Source of the DNA: JAGWAC01 sp038046265
GTDB taxonomy: Archaea > Nanobdellota > Nanobdellia > SCGC-AAA011-G17 > JACPIM01
DNA: 64,000 nt
Reading direction: 5' to 3'
Assembly (NCBI GenBank): GCA_038046265.1
Contig: JBBSWN010000010.1
Location: 62,001-126,000, forward strand
The stretch's first letter is position 1; every line of letters begins with the position of its first letter. Below are positions 47,592 to 56,299 of the stretch, piece by piece. The position numbers were made by a program, and so were the translations under genes. The notes under the pieces were generated by a model. The model had not been told where the DNA came from. It made no database searches and saw only the letters and a program-made list of their open reading frames with translations.

Positions 47592-49463
47592 ATGTGCGGG
47601 ATAGCTGGATTTAATTTTGAGGACAAGGATTTAATTAAAAAGATGTGCGACTCTATTGAGCACAGAGGACCTGATGATTTTGGTTTTTATTCTGATAAAT
47701 TCTGCACTATTGGAAACAGGAGATTGAGCATTATTGACTTAAAGAAAGGGAAGCAGCCTATTTCTAATGAAGATGGAACAATATGGGTTGTTTTTAACGG
47801 GGAAATTTACAATTTTTTAGACATTAAAGATGAGTTAGAGAAGAGGGGGCATAATTTTTACACAAACACTGACACAGAAGTAATTGTACATGCTTACCAG
47901 GAATACAAGGAAGACTGTGTTAAATTATTCAGGGGGATGTTTGCTTTTTGTGTTTATGATGCTAATGAGAAGAAATTGTTTTTAGCAAGAGACAGGACAG
48001 GAAAAAAACCCCTGTATTATTATCATGAAAATGATAAATTCTTATTTGGGTCTGAATTAAAGGCTTTATTATGTTATGAAGAGCTAAAGAAGGAAATAAA
48101 TTTAGAGGGAGTTCATCATTATTTAACTTTTGGATATGTGCCAACACCATTAACAATTTTAAGGAATGTTAAGAAATTAGAGCCAGGGCATTATTTAATT
48201 TTTAAAAATAATGAAATTACAATTGAGAAGTACTGGGATGTAAATTTTAACGAGATAAAAAGCTCTGAAGAATATTTTGCAAACAGGATTTATGAAATTT
48301 TGAAGGACAGTGTTAAAATAAGGCTAGTTGGAGATGTTCCTATCGGCGCTTTCTTGTCTGGTGGGAGTGATTCAAGCATTGTTGTCGGGCTAATGTCAAA
48401 GTTTCAGAAAGTAAAGACTTTTTCCATTGGATTTAGCGAGAAAGATTTTGATGAATTAAACTATGCAAAGATAGTGAGTGAGAAATTTAATACTGACCAC
48501 AAGGAGTTTAATGTTTCTGTTAATCTAACTAAAGATTTACCATTTATTATGAAGCAGTTTGATGAGCCTTTTGTTGACCCTTCTGCCTTACCTACTTATT
48601 ATTTATGCAAATTAACAAGGGAGCATGTCAAAGTTGCCTTGAGCGGTGATGGTGGGGATGAAGTTTTTGCTGGATATACAAGATATAATCCATGGAACCA
48701 GGATAAAATTGCTAAGGTCTACAGGTTTATGCCTCCTTTTTTAAAATCTGGTTTAGGAAAAATATCAGGGCTAGTTTATGACAAGACTAAGAATAATTTT
48801 TTCAGGAAATTCAAGAAAATTAATGACTTAAGCAGCTTAAATAAAGAAGAAAGGTGGATGTCAAAACTAAACTTGTTTAATGAGGAAGAGAAAAAAGAAT
48901 TATACTTAGAAAAGCCAGATGTTCCAGATTCTTTTTCTGTAATAAATTATCATTTCAAGAAATGCAATTCAAGGAATTTTTTAAACAAGATGCTGTATGC
49001 TGACATGAAGACTTTTTTATTAGATGATGGATTAACAAAGGTTGACAGGATGAGCATGATGAATTCTCTGGAAGTAAGAAATCCTTTTTTAGACACCTAT
49101 GTGATTGACTTAGCTTCTGGAATTCCTGCTTACTTGAAAATCAAGAATGGAATAAATAAATATATTTTGAAAAAAGCTTTTTCAGATTTACTGCCAAAGG
49201 AGATTTTAGAAAGAGGGAAACAAGGTTTTGATGTTCCAATAAAACACTGGATTAAGAATGAGTTAAAGGATTTAGTCAATACAGAATTAATTAACGATGT
49301 TAGTAAAAGAAATTTCTTTAAAAAAGATTATGTAAAGAAGATCATAGATGAACATAATTCTGACAGAAGAGATAATTCAAGAAGAATTTGGAGCTTATTG
49401 ATGCTGGAATTATGGAACAAAATTTATATGGATAATATAGATATAAAGAAAATTAAGCTTTAG
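47592..49463 (+). CDS. asnB: Asparagine synthase (glutamine-hydrolysing) family
   Basis: The 623-residue protein begins MCGIAGFNFEDKD; Cys2, exposed after Met removal, is the glutaminase nucleophile, which fixes the start at 47592 rather than the TTG two codons earlier. The glutaminase domain continues SIEHRGPDDFGF and VFNGEIYNF. The synthetase domain has the ATP pyrophosphatase loop LSGGSDSSIVVG and LSGDGGDEVFAGYTRYNP. Family members in surface-glycan clusters amidate sugar acids (for example uronamides), so either asparagine or a sugar amide may be the product. Confidence 0.92.
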   Translation: MCGIAGFNFEDKDLIKKMCDSIEHRGPDDFGFYSDKFCTIGNRRLSIIDLKKGKQPISNEDGTIWVVFNGEIYNFLDIKDELEKRGHNFYTNTDTEVIVHAYQEYKEDCVKLFRGMFAFCVYDANEKKLFLARDRTGKKPLYYYHENDKFLFGSELKALLCYEELKKEINLEGVHHYLTFGYVPTPLTILRNVKKLEPGHYLIFKNNEITIEKYWDVNFNEIKSSEEYFANRIYEILKDSVKIRLVGDVPIGAFLSGGSDSSIVVGLMSKFQKVKTFSIGFSEKDFDELNYAKIVSEKFNTDHKEFNVSVNLTKDLPFIMKQFDEPFVDPSALPTYYLCKLTREHVKVALSGDGGDEVFAGYTRYNPWNQDKIAKVYRFMPPFLKSGLGKISGLVYDKTKNNFFRKFKKINDLSSLNKEERWMSKLNLFNEEEKKELYLEKPDVPDSFSVINYHFKKCNSRNFLNKMLYADMKTFLLDDGLTKVDRMSMMNSLEVRNPFLDTYVIDLASGIPAYLKIKNGINKYILKKAFSDLLPKEILERGKQGFDVPIKHWIKNELKDLVNTELINDVSKRNFFKKDYVKKIIDEHNSDRRDNSRRIWSLLMLELWNKIYMDNIDIKKIKL

Positions 49464-49845
49464 ATTCTCTTTCTTTTTTAATAGTTTCATATAAGTCATT
49501 TAGTGCATTTCTTAATTCTGCAATTTCAACTGGTTTTCTAAAGAAGTAATCTGGTTCAAGAGATTTCCATTCATCTTGGCCTTTAGAATCTCCTGAATTA
49601 GCAATTATTCTTGGTTTATGCCCTAAGCTTCTTGCCTTTTTAACAATATTAGGGCCGTAAGGAAGTCCATTACAATAAGTATCTGATAAAACAATCTCTG
49701 GTTTTTTTAAAATTAAATCAATGCCTTCTTTTTCGGTCATTGCCAGTTCAGTTTTAAAACCCAATCTGTCAACTACTGTCCTGAATACACCTGCGGGACT
49801 ATCATCATCTTCAATGATTAGAACTGTTATATCTTTCTTTTCCAT
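49453..49845 (-). CDS. Orphan response-regulator receiver protein
   Basis: The 130-residue protein is a single CheY-like domain: acidic pocket IEDDD (11-15), phospho-acceptor Asp55 in LSDTYC, Ser84 in NSGD and Lys104 in RKPVE. No output domain is attached and no histidine kinase is in the window. It overlaps the asnB C-terminus by 11 nt in convergent orientation. It could be a phospho-relay or protein-protein switch; its partner is unknown. Confidence 0.85.
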   Translation of the reverse strand: MEKKDITVLIIEDDDSPAGVFRTVVDRLGFKTELAMTEKEGIDLILKKPEIVLSDTYCNGLPYGPNIVKKARSLGHKPRIIANSGDSKGQDEWKSLEPDYFFRKPVEIAELRNALNDLYETIKKERESKA

Positions 49846-49935
49846 ATTGTTATTACTTATAAATAGTATTTATAAAGGTTTCTCTTTAGGTTAGTTTTAA
49901 ATAGAGGGTTTTGTTTATATAGAAAAGGAGGGATT

Positions 49936-51072
49936 ATGACTTTAAACCAGTTTTCTAATGCTGAAAGAATGGCTTATCAGGTAATTAGGAAAATACCAGC
50001 AAGAATAAAGAATCCTTTAGTTGCAAATATCAATAGATTTAGAGTAAAGAGAGTGAAGAATTTTCAAACACCACAAAATTTGATTTTTTATGTTACTGAT
50101 TACTGCAATGCAAGATGCTCTCATTGTTTTTACTGGAAGAATTTGAACAAGAGACAAGATGAAATGACATTAGATCAAATAAAGACAATGATAAAATCAT
50201 TGAAAACACAATTAAACATGCTGGTAATCACTGGTGGGGAGCCTTTTATCAGAAAAGATCTTTATGAGATATGCTCTGCTTTTTACCAGATAAACAAGAC
50301 AAAAAGAATTAACATTGTGACTAATGGATTATTAGGAACTAAAATTCTTGATACAGTAACAAGACTAGTTACTGAAAATCCTGATAAAAGACTGACTATT
50401 ATTGTTTCTTTAGATGGTTTAGAAGACACGCACAATATGATAAGAAGAGTTCCTAATATATGGAAAAAGGACATTGAATTAATTGATGATTTAAAGAAAA
50501 TTGCTGAACAGCATTCTAACTTGTCATTGTTTGTAAATTTGACTATGACAAAGACAAATATACATGAAGTAAAGCCTTTAAGCAAATTTGTTAAAGATGA
50601 ATTAAAGATTAATTTTAAGGTAAATGTTTTAAGGACAGGAAAAAATTATTATCAAGTTCCAAAAGAAATTTTAATGGATTATGAGCCTGAGATTTCCAAC
50701 CAGCCAAGTGTTGAGGAATTAGAAGAAGTTTATGAATGGATGGACAAAGAGACTGAGGATTTACCAGGAAAAGTTGAGGTTTTGAAACTAAAGCACTCAA
50801 TTGACATGATAAAGCATGAGAAGCCAACTTTAAAATGTTTGGCTGGGTATAATGACGGGGTGGTTTTTCCAACTGGGAAAGTTGCTATATGCGAGCCTAC
50901 AAAATCTTTTGCAGATTTAAAAGATTATAATTTTGACTTTAACAAATTATGGAATTCTAAGGAAGCCCAGTTAATGAGACAGCAGACTAGCGAGTGTTTT
51001 TGTCTGCAATCCTGCAACTTGCTTAATTCTATGAAATATGACACAGCTACACTTAAAAACCTGCTAAAGTAA
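49936..51072 (+). CDS. Radical SAM protein with SPASM-like C-terminus
   Basis: The 378-residue protein has a membrane-proximal basic N-terminus and the radical SAM cluster motif CNARCSHC (C57, C61, C64), then LVITGGEPFIRKDLYEI and VSLDGLEDTHNMIRR. Late cysteines (CLAGYN, ICEPT, CFCLQSCNL) fit an auxiliary cluster as in SPASM/twitch proteins, which act on peptides or other large substrates. A strong GGAGGG precedes the ATG. It is followed after a small hairpin by a GT4 gene on the same strand. Confidence 0.88.
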   Translation: MTLNQFSNAERMAYQVIRKIPARIKNPLVANINRFRVKRVKNFQTPQNLIFYVTDYCNARCSHCFYWKNLNKRQDEMTLDQIKTMIKSLKTQLNMLVITGGEPFIRKDLYEICSAFYQINKTKRINIVTNGLLGTKILDTVTRLVTENPDKRLTIIVSLDGLEDTHNMIRRVPNIWKKDIELIDDLKKIAEQHSNLSLFVNLTMTKTNIHEVKPLSKFVKDELKINFKVNVLRTGKNYYQVPKEILMDYEPEISNQPSVEELEEVYEWMDKETEDLPGKVEVLKLKHSIDMIKHEKPTLKCLAGYNDGVVFPTGKVAICEPTKSFADLKDYNFDFNKLWNSKEAQLMRQQTSECFCLQSCNLLNSMKYDTATLKNLLK

Positions 51073-51091
51073 GCTTTTTGAGAAAAAGCTT
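51071..51091 (+). repeat. Perfect hairpin AAGCTTTTT-GAG-AAAAAGCTT before a GT4 gene (copy H)
   Basis: The 9-bp palindrome with a 3-nt loop starts at the stop codon of the radical SAM gene and lies 38 nt before the GT4 ATG at 51129. It contains the CTTTTT-NNN-AAAAAG core of the leader elements but on the plus strand, in sense orientation to the gene that follows. Confidence 0.6.
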
Positions 51092-51128
51092 AAGCAAAAA
51101 GCATAAGAAAGCCTTTAGGAAAAATAAA

Positions 51129-52274
51129 ATGAAAACTACATTAGTGTCAAGCACATTGTCTAGCAATCCTTTTATTAGAATGTATCCTTTTGGAAGAATT
51201 TTAAGTGAAAAATATGAGACCAAGATTACAGGACCTGTAAATTCAAATGGAATTTATGAGCCTTTGAGAAATGAAGAATGGAATATAAAGCCTGTAAAGG
51301 AACTTAAAATATTTCCTTTTTACTTGAAGACTTTTTATGATATCTGCAAAAAAGTTGATTCTGATATTGTGCATGTTTTTAAGCCGAAAGTTTACAGTTA
51401 CGGAGCAGGATTATGGCTAAAGTTATTGAAAAACAAGAAAATAATTTTGGATATTGATGACTGGGAGAGCCAGTATGTTTATGATAATTATTTTTCTTTA
51501 AATCCAGCTGACATTATGAAATTTTTTTTAGTTGATTTTTATTATCCTGAAAGTTATTTTTCAAAGAAAATATTAGAAAAATTAAGGAATTATTCTGACA
51601 GGATTATTGTTGATGCCTTATGCCTGCAAAAGAAGTTTGGAGGAACTTATATTCCGTCTGGGGCTGACACTGATTTGTTTGATCCTGAAAAATACAACGG
51701 GAAAAGGATAAGAGAGAAGTTTGGTGTTGAGAAAGATGAAATTTTAGTTTCTTTTATAGGAACTCCCAGAAAGCATAAAGGAATATTAGAATTATTGTGG
51801 GCTTTTAAGGAAGCAAGAAAAGAAAACCACAAAATAAAATTAATGATTATTGGAGCTAGTTCTGATAATAAATTTGCCAATGAATTAAGAAAAAAAGAAG
51901 GAATTATTGTAGAGAATTACAGACCACATAATGAGATTCCGGAGTATGTTGCTGCTGCTGACATTATAGCTACTCCTTTGAAAAGCAATCCTTCTGCTAT
52001 GATGCAGATGCCATACAAAATTTACGAAATGATGTCAATGGCAAAACCAATTATTGCAACTAATGTTGCTGATATTTCAATTGCCTTGAAAAACTGCGGG
52101 ACAGTTATTGAGCCTAATAACTTAGAACAGTTAAAGAAAGGAATTTTAGAGTACAGCGAGAATATCAAATTAAGAAACCTGCATGGAAAAAGAGCAAGAG
52201 AAAAATGCATTAAGGAATACAGCTTTGATGTTATAAGAAAAAGAATTTTTGAAGTTTATGATAATTTAAGTTAA
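51129..52274 (+). CDS. GT4 glycosyltransferase
   Basis: The 381-residue protein starts MKTTLVSSTLSSNPFIRMYP. The donor-binding half has VSFIGTPRKHKGILELLWAF, ADIIATPLKSNPSAMMQMPY and KIYEMMSMAKPIIATNVADI, typical of GT4. An in-frame TTG at 51078 inside the preceding hairpin would add 17 lysine-rich residues and is not preferred. It overlaps the convergent epimerase gene by 4 nt. The acceptor is unknown. Confidence 0.85.
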   Translation: MKTTLVSSTLSSNPFIRMYPFGRILSEKYETKITGPVNSNGIYEPLRNEEWNIKPVKELKIFPFYLKTFYDICKKVDSDIVHVFKPKVYSYGAGLWLKLLKNKKIILDIDDWESQYVYDNYFSLNPADIMKFFLVDFYYPESYFSKKILEKLRNYSDRIIVDALCLQKKFGGTYIPSGADTDLFDPEKYNGKRIREKFGVEKDEILVSFIGTPRKHKGILELLWAFKEARKENHKIKLMIIGASSDNKFANELRKKEGIIVENYRPHNEIPEYVAAADIIATPLKSNPSAMMQMPYKIYEMMSMAKPIIATNVADISIALKNCGTVIEPNNLEQLKKGILEYSENIKLRNLHGKRAREKCIKEYSFDVIRKRIFEVYDNLS

Positions 52275-53269
52275 TTCTTGACCAGATTATTTTGTTTTTC
52301 TACGAGATTTTCTTTCATAAATTCAATGTATCTTTTTAAACCTAATTCCAGATTGTGTTTTGGATTATAACCTAGAAGGTTTTTTGCTTTTGTTGGATCT
52401 AAAGTTCCTCTTTTAGGTCTCTTAAATCCAGCATCTTTGTTTACATATTCAATCTGGAGGTCTTGAAAATGTGATTTAAGAATCATTGCAAAATCTAGTA
52501 AAGATCTTGCTTCACCGAATGTAATATTAAATGTTTCATTTTGAGCTTTTGGTTCGAATGTTGCCAGAACAAACCCGTCTGCTAAATCTTCAACATATGT
52601 AAAGTCCAACTTTTCTTCCCCATTATTAAATAATTTTATTGGTTTTTTAAGAACTGCATTTTCTACAAATATCTGAGTAACTCTTCTGTTTAAATCTGTT
52701 GGGCCGTAAACCGCTGACGGCCTTATTATTGTATAGTCTAAATTGCTTCTTATGCCTGCTATTTTTGTTAAGTGTTCGCCAAATAATTTTGTTGCACCAT
52801 ATATGTTTACTGGAGTTAAAGGATGATCTTCAGTTATTTTGTCAAACAAGAAATTGCCGTAAACCATGCTAGATGATGTATAAACAAATCTTTCAACGAG
52901 ACTATATTCTTCAACTGCTGATAAAAGATTGGCCGTGCCTAGGCAAGTATTGGAGATAGATTCATAAATATTTTTTTCACTAATTTCTGCAACTGGAATT
53001 GCTGCCAAGTGAATGACTCTTGTTGGCTGGTGTTTTTTTATAATTCTTGATATAATCTCTTGGTTAGTTGTGCTGCCTCTTTCAAAAGTTATAGAGTTTT
53101 CTAGGCCCTGGAATCTTAATTTTATGTATTTACTATATTGTCCTGTTAATGGGGGAGAATATTGTTCGAAAGCATCTAGAATAACTATTTCATGACCTAG
53201 TTCAACAAGTTTTCTGACAATGTGGGAACCTATAAATCCAGCTCCACCTGTTATGAGTATTTTGGCCAT
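52271..53269 (-). CDS. NAD-dependent nucleotide-sugar epimerase
   Basis: The 332-residue extended SDR starts AKILITGGAGFIGSHIVRKL, has DAFEQYSPPLTGQYSKYIK, SSSMVYGNFLFDK and the catalytic YGATK, and ends with a helical region. It fits the UDP-glucose/galactose 4-epimerase-like group. Possible products include UDP-galactose or a uronic acid epimer. A small stem CTTT-ATC-AAAG followed by GTGA lies just before its ATG (53276-53288), similar to the leader elements. Confidence 0.85.
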   Translation of the reverse strand: MAKILITGGAGFIGSHIVRKLVELGHEIVILDAFEQYSPPLTGQYSKYIKLRFQGLENSITFERGSTTNQEIISRIIKKHQPTRVIHLAAIPVAEISEKNIYESISNTCLGTANLLSAVEEYSLVERFVYTSSSMVYGNFLFDKITEDHPLTPVNIYGATKLFGEHLTKIAGIRSNLDYTIIRPSAVYGPTDLNRRVTQIFVENAVLKKPIKLFNNGEEKLDFTYVEDLADGFVLATFEPKAQNETFNITFGEARSLLDFAMILKSHFQDLQIEYVNKDAGFKRPKRGTLDPTKAKNLLGYNPKHNLELGLKRYIEFMKENLVEKQNNLVKN

Positions 53270-53275
53270 AAGTCA

Positions 53276-53288
53276 CCTTTGATAAAGC
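53276..53288 (-). repeat. Weak copy of the leader stem before the epimerase gene (copy K)
   Basis: On the minus strand GCTTT-ATC-AAAGG followed by TGACTT and the ATG. It keeps the short stem and position but lacks the GGTGAAG/CGTTAACG part, so membership in the family is uncertain. Confidence 0.3.
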
Positions 53289-53372
53289 ATTTATAGTGCT
53301 ATTTATAAAATTTTTGCATTTTTGATGTTTGATAATGAAAAAGCTTTTTAATGAACATGGGTGTTTAGGAAT

Positions 53373-54578
53373 ATGCCAACAATAACTTTAGTATGCAATG
53401 AATTTCCACCAATTATAATGGGTGGTGTGGGAAATACAGCAAGAGTATTAGCAAATAATTATTCTAAAATAAAAAATTTAAAAGTCAATGTAGTTACTGC
53501 AAGATATAATGAGAATAAGGATTTACCAAGAATAGAAAAAAAAGGAAATTTAACAATTTATAGAATTAAGGCCCCAAATTGGCTTGAGGCTATTATAGGA
53601 AAGATATACAAAAAAAATTTGTGCTTTCCTTTTTATGCTGGCTTGTTTTCTTTATTTAATAAAAAATTAATTAAGGAGTCAGATTTAATTCACAGCTTAC
53701 ATGTAAGGGATGTTCCTTTTTTTAGGACTTATGGAAAACCTGTTGTTTTGAATATAAGTGATTTTTATTCTTCTATTATTCCTTTTAATTTTTTTAAGTA
53801 TCCGTATAAATGGGAGAGGGGAAAATTTTATAAATATTTAAATCATATGTGGTTTAGAATATTGGACAGATTAAGTATTGATAAGGCTATGGCTATTTTA
53901 TGCGAGTGTTATTATGCAAAAAACATAATTGAAAAAAATTATATGTCTTCTCATGGAAAAACTTTTATGATACATAAAGGGATAGATTTTCCTAAATTTA
54001 AGAAAGTGAAGAAAGAAATAGATATTTTATTTATAGGTTCTAGATTTGAGATTAAAGGTGCTAAAGAAGTTTTATATGCTGTTAATTTGTTAAAGAAAAA
54101 ATATCCTAAAATAAAATGTTTAATGATAGGGAGGTATTCTAAATTTGATTATGATTATGAAAAGTTTATCAATGAAAATAATTTAAAAGATAAAATAACT
54201 ATTTTGGGAAATACTCCACATGATGAGTTAATTAAATATTTATTAAAATCAAAAATTTATGTTATTCCAACTCATTTAGAGAGTTTAGCTCAAACAACAA
54301 TAGAGGCTATGGCTTGTAAGGTACCTGTGATTTCTTCTAATGTTGGAGGGCAACCAGAGGCTGTTACTCAGGATATTGGATTTATTGTTGAGCCTACTGA
54401 TTATGAAGCAATAGCAAAATATGTTGATTTTTTATTACAAAATCCAAAAAAAGCTAAAGAAATGGGTGAAAAAAGTTTTAAAAAAGCTAAAGAGGAATTT
54501 TCTGAAGAATTAATGGTTAAAAAATATATTGAAGTTTACAATTTATTTTTACCTGAAAACAAGAAAATAATAGTTTAA
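53373..54578 (+). CDS. GT4 glycosyltransferase
   Basis: The 401-residue protein starts MPTITLVCNEFPPIIMGGVG. It has the GT4 donor domain with ILFIGSRFEIKGAKEVLYAV, YVIPTHLESLAQTTIEAMAC and PVISSNVGGQPEAVTQDIGF, including the E..Q..E-type acidic pair. Upstream is a GTG at 53361 in frame; the ATG is preferred. Its stop overlaps the acyltransferase start (TAATG), indicating coupled expression and probably a shared glycan product. Confidence 0.88.
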   Translation: MPTITLVCNEFPPIIMGGVGNTARVLANNYSKIKNLKVNVVTARYNENKDLPRIEKKGNLTIYRIKAPNWLEAIIGKIYKKNLCFPFYAGLFSLFNKKLIKESDLIHSLHVRDVPFFRTYGKPVVLNISDFYSSIIPFNFFKYPYKWERGKFYKYLNHMWFRILDRLSIDKAMAILCECYYAKNIIEKNYMSSHGKTFMIHKGIDFPKFKKVKKEIDILFIGSRFEIKGAKEVLYAVNLLKKKYPKIKCLMIGRYSKFDYDYEKFINENNLKDKITILGNTPHDELIKYLLKSKIYVIPTHLESLAQTTIEAMACKVPVISSNVGGQPEAVTQDIGFIVEPTDYEAIAKYVDFLLQNPKKAKEMGEKSFKKAKEEFSEELMVKKYIEVYNLFLPENKKIIV

Positions 54579-55183
54579 TGACTTATCAAGTATCAATAGA
54601 TGAATTAGCAAATTTTATAAGTTTATTACTTAGTGATTTTTATATGGTTTTTAGATTGATTTTAGAAAGACTTGTAGTTTATCCATTGAATTTAATCCCT
54701 TCATTAGTTGGTGTTATTTTAAGAAGAGGTTTTTATAAATTTTTGTTTAAAAAAATGGGAAAGAAAGTAGTAATAAAAGAGTTTAATGTTATAAAGCACT
54801 TGGGAAATATAGAAATAGGTAATTATAGTGAAATTAACCAGTTTTGTTTTATTAATGCAATGGGGGGGTTAAAAATTGGAGATTATTGTCAAATAGCTCC
54901 TATGGTTTCTTTGGTAACATTTAATTATAAAAAAGATAATTTACCAATGCCTTATATTAAGCAAGGCGAGGAGAAAAAAAGCATAGAATTAGGAAATAAT
55001 GTCTGGCTAGGAAATAAAGTTACTGTTGTGGCTGGTGTAAAAATAGGAGATAATTCTATTATAGGAGCAAATAGCGTTGTTACAAAAGATGTGCCAGCAA
55101 ATTCTATTGCAGTTGGAAGTCCTGCAACTGTTGTTAAACAGTTTAAAAACAACAAATGGGTTGATATTAAATATAATAAGTAA
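54578..55183 (+). CDS. Left-handed beta-helix acyltransferase
   Basis: The 201-residue protein has an N-terminal membrane-associated region (ERLVVYPLNLIPSLVGVILR) and a hexapeptide-repeat domain: IEIGNYSEINQ, LKIGDYCQIAPMVSLV, then LGNNVWLGNKVTVVAGVKIG and DNSIIGANSVVTKDVPANSI. It is likely an O- or N-acetyltransferase that decorates a sugar, like WbbJ/maltose-acetyltransferase relatives. It begins in the stop of the GT4 gene and is followed by the DegT gene. Confidence 0.85.
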   Translation: MTYQVSIDELANFISLLLSDFYMVFRLILERLVVYPLNLIPSLVGVILRRGFYKFLFKKMGKKVVIKEFNVIKHLGNIEIGNYSEINQFCFINAMGGLKIGDYCQIAPMVSLVTFNYKKDNLPMPYIKQGEEKKSIELGNNVWLGNKVTVVAGVKIGDNSIIGANSVVTKDVPANSIAVGSPATVVKQFKNNKWVDIKYNK

Positions 55184-55184
55184 A

Positions 55185-55193
55185 TTTATAAAT
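55185..55193 (+). promoter_or_regulatory. TATA box of the DegT aminotransferase gene
   Basis: TTTATAAAT is centred about 28 nt before the ATG at 55217, giving a leaderless or nearly leaderless transcript. Confidence 0.5.
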
Positions 55194-55216
55194 TCTATCT
55201 ATAAAAATTTAAGGAC

Positions 55217-56299
55217 ATGAACATTTCATTTAACAAACCTATTTTAGGTAAAGAGGAAGAAGAAAAGGTACTAGAGGTAATTAGATCTGGAAATTTATTA
55301 TTAGGAAATAAAGTTGAAGAGTTTGAGAAAGAATTTGCGAAGTATATTGGAGTAAAGCACTGTATATGCACAAGCTCCGGAACAACTGCCTTGAATACTG
55401 TTTTAAGAGCAAACGGCATTAAAGAAGGTGATGAAGTAATTACAACGCCATTGTCTTTTATTGCTACTGCTAATTCTGTTTTACATTTAAATGCAAAACC
55501 GGTTTTTGCTGATATAGATGAAAATACTTTTACAATAAACCCTAGTTTAATCAAGGAAAAAATTACAAAAAAGACAAGAGCAATTTTACCAGTAAGCTTG
55601 TATGGACATCCTTGCTACATGGATGAGATTAAAGAGATTGCTGAAAAGCATAATTTACTAGTTATAGAGGATTGTGCACAATCACATGGATCTGAGTATA
55701 AGGGAAGAAAAACAGGCTCCTTGACAATGAGTTCTGCTTTTAGTTTTGACCCTACAAAAAGCATTTCAAGTGCTGGAGGGGGGGCTGTTGTTACTAATGA
55801 TGACAAGATTATGGAAATGTCAAGGATGATAAGGATACACGGGCAAAGAGAAAAAAACAACCATGAAATTCTGGGTTTTAACTACAAGATGAATGATATC
55901 TCTGCTGTAATTTTAATAGAGCAATTAAAGAAAATAGACAATTTTTTGAAAAGAAGAAAAGAAAATGCAGATTTTTTAACAAGGAATTTAAAAGATTTAA
56001 AGTGGCTGAAAGTTCCAGAAGTAAAAGAGAACTGCAGACATTCATTCAGCAGATTTACAATTAAAGTAATTGGAAAAAACAGAGATGAAGTTATGAAGAA
56101 GTTAAATGAAAAAGGAATTGGAACAGGATTGTTTTATCCGAAGCCGATTCACAAGCAGAAGGTATATATTGATTTAAATTACAAAGACAGTCTGCCTGTT
56201 GCTGAAAAAATATGCAGCCAGATTTTAAGTCTGCCAGTTCATCCAGGATTAAACAAGGAAGAACTAGAATATATAGTAGAAATAATGAATTCTATTTAA
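55217..56299 (+). CDS. DegT/DnrJ/EryC1/StrS-family sugar aminotransferase
   Basis: The 360-residue PLP enzyme has GKEEEEKVLEVIRSGNLLLG at the start, the pyridine-stacking SSGTTALNTVLRANGI, VIEDCAQSHGSEYKG and the Schiff-base lysine region AFSFDPTKSISSAGGGAVVT. It converts keto-sugar nucleotides, such as the RmlB product, to amino sugars. With the adjacent acyltransferase an N-acylated amino sugar is likely. Its end overlaps the convergent FAD oxidoreductase gene by 8 nt. Confidence 0.92.
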   Translation: MNISFNKPILGKEEEEKVLEVIRSGNLLLGNKVEEFEKEFAKYIGVKHCICTSSGTTALNTVLRANGIKEGDEVITTPLSFIATANSVLHLNAKPVFADIDENTFTINPSLIKEKITKKTRAILPVSLYGHPCYMDEIKEIAEKHNLLVIEDCAQSHGSEYKGRKTGSLTMSSAFSFDPTKSISSAGGGAVVTNDDKIMEMSRMIRIHGQREKNNHEILGFNYKMNDISAVILIEQLKKIDNFLKRRKENADFLTRNLKDLKWLKVPEVKENCRHSFSRFTIKVIGKNRDEVMKKLNEKGIGTGLFYPKPIHKQKVYIDLNYKDSLPVAEKICSQILSLPVHPGLNKEELEYIVEIMNSI

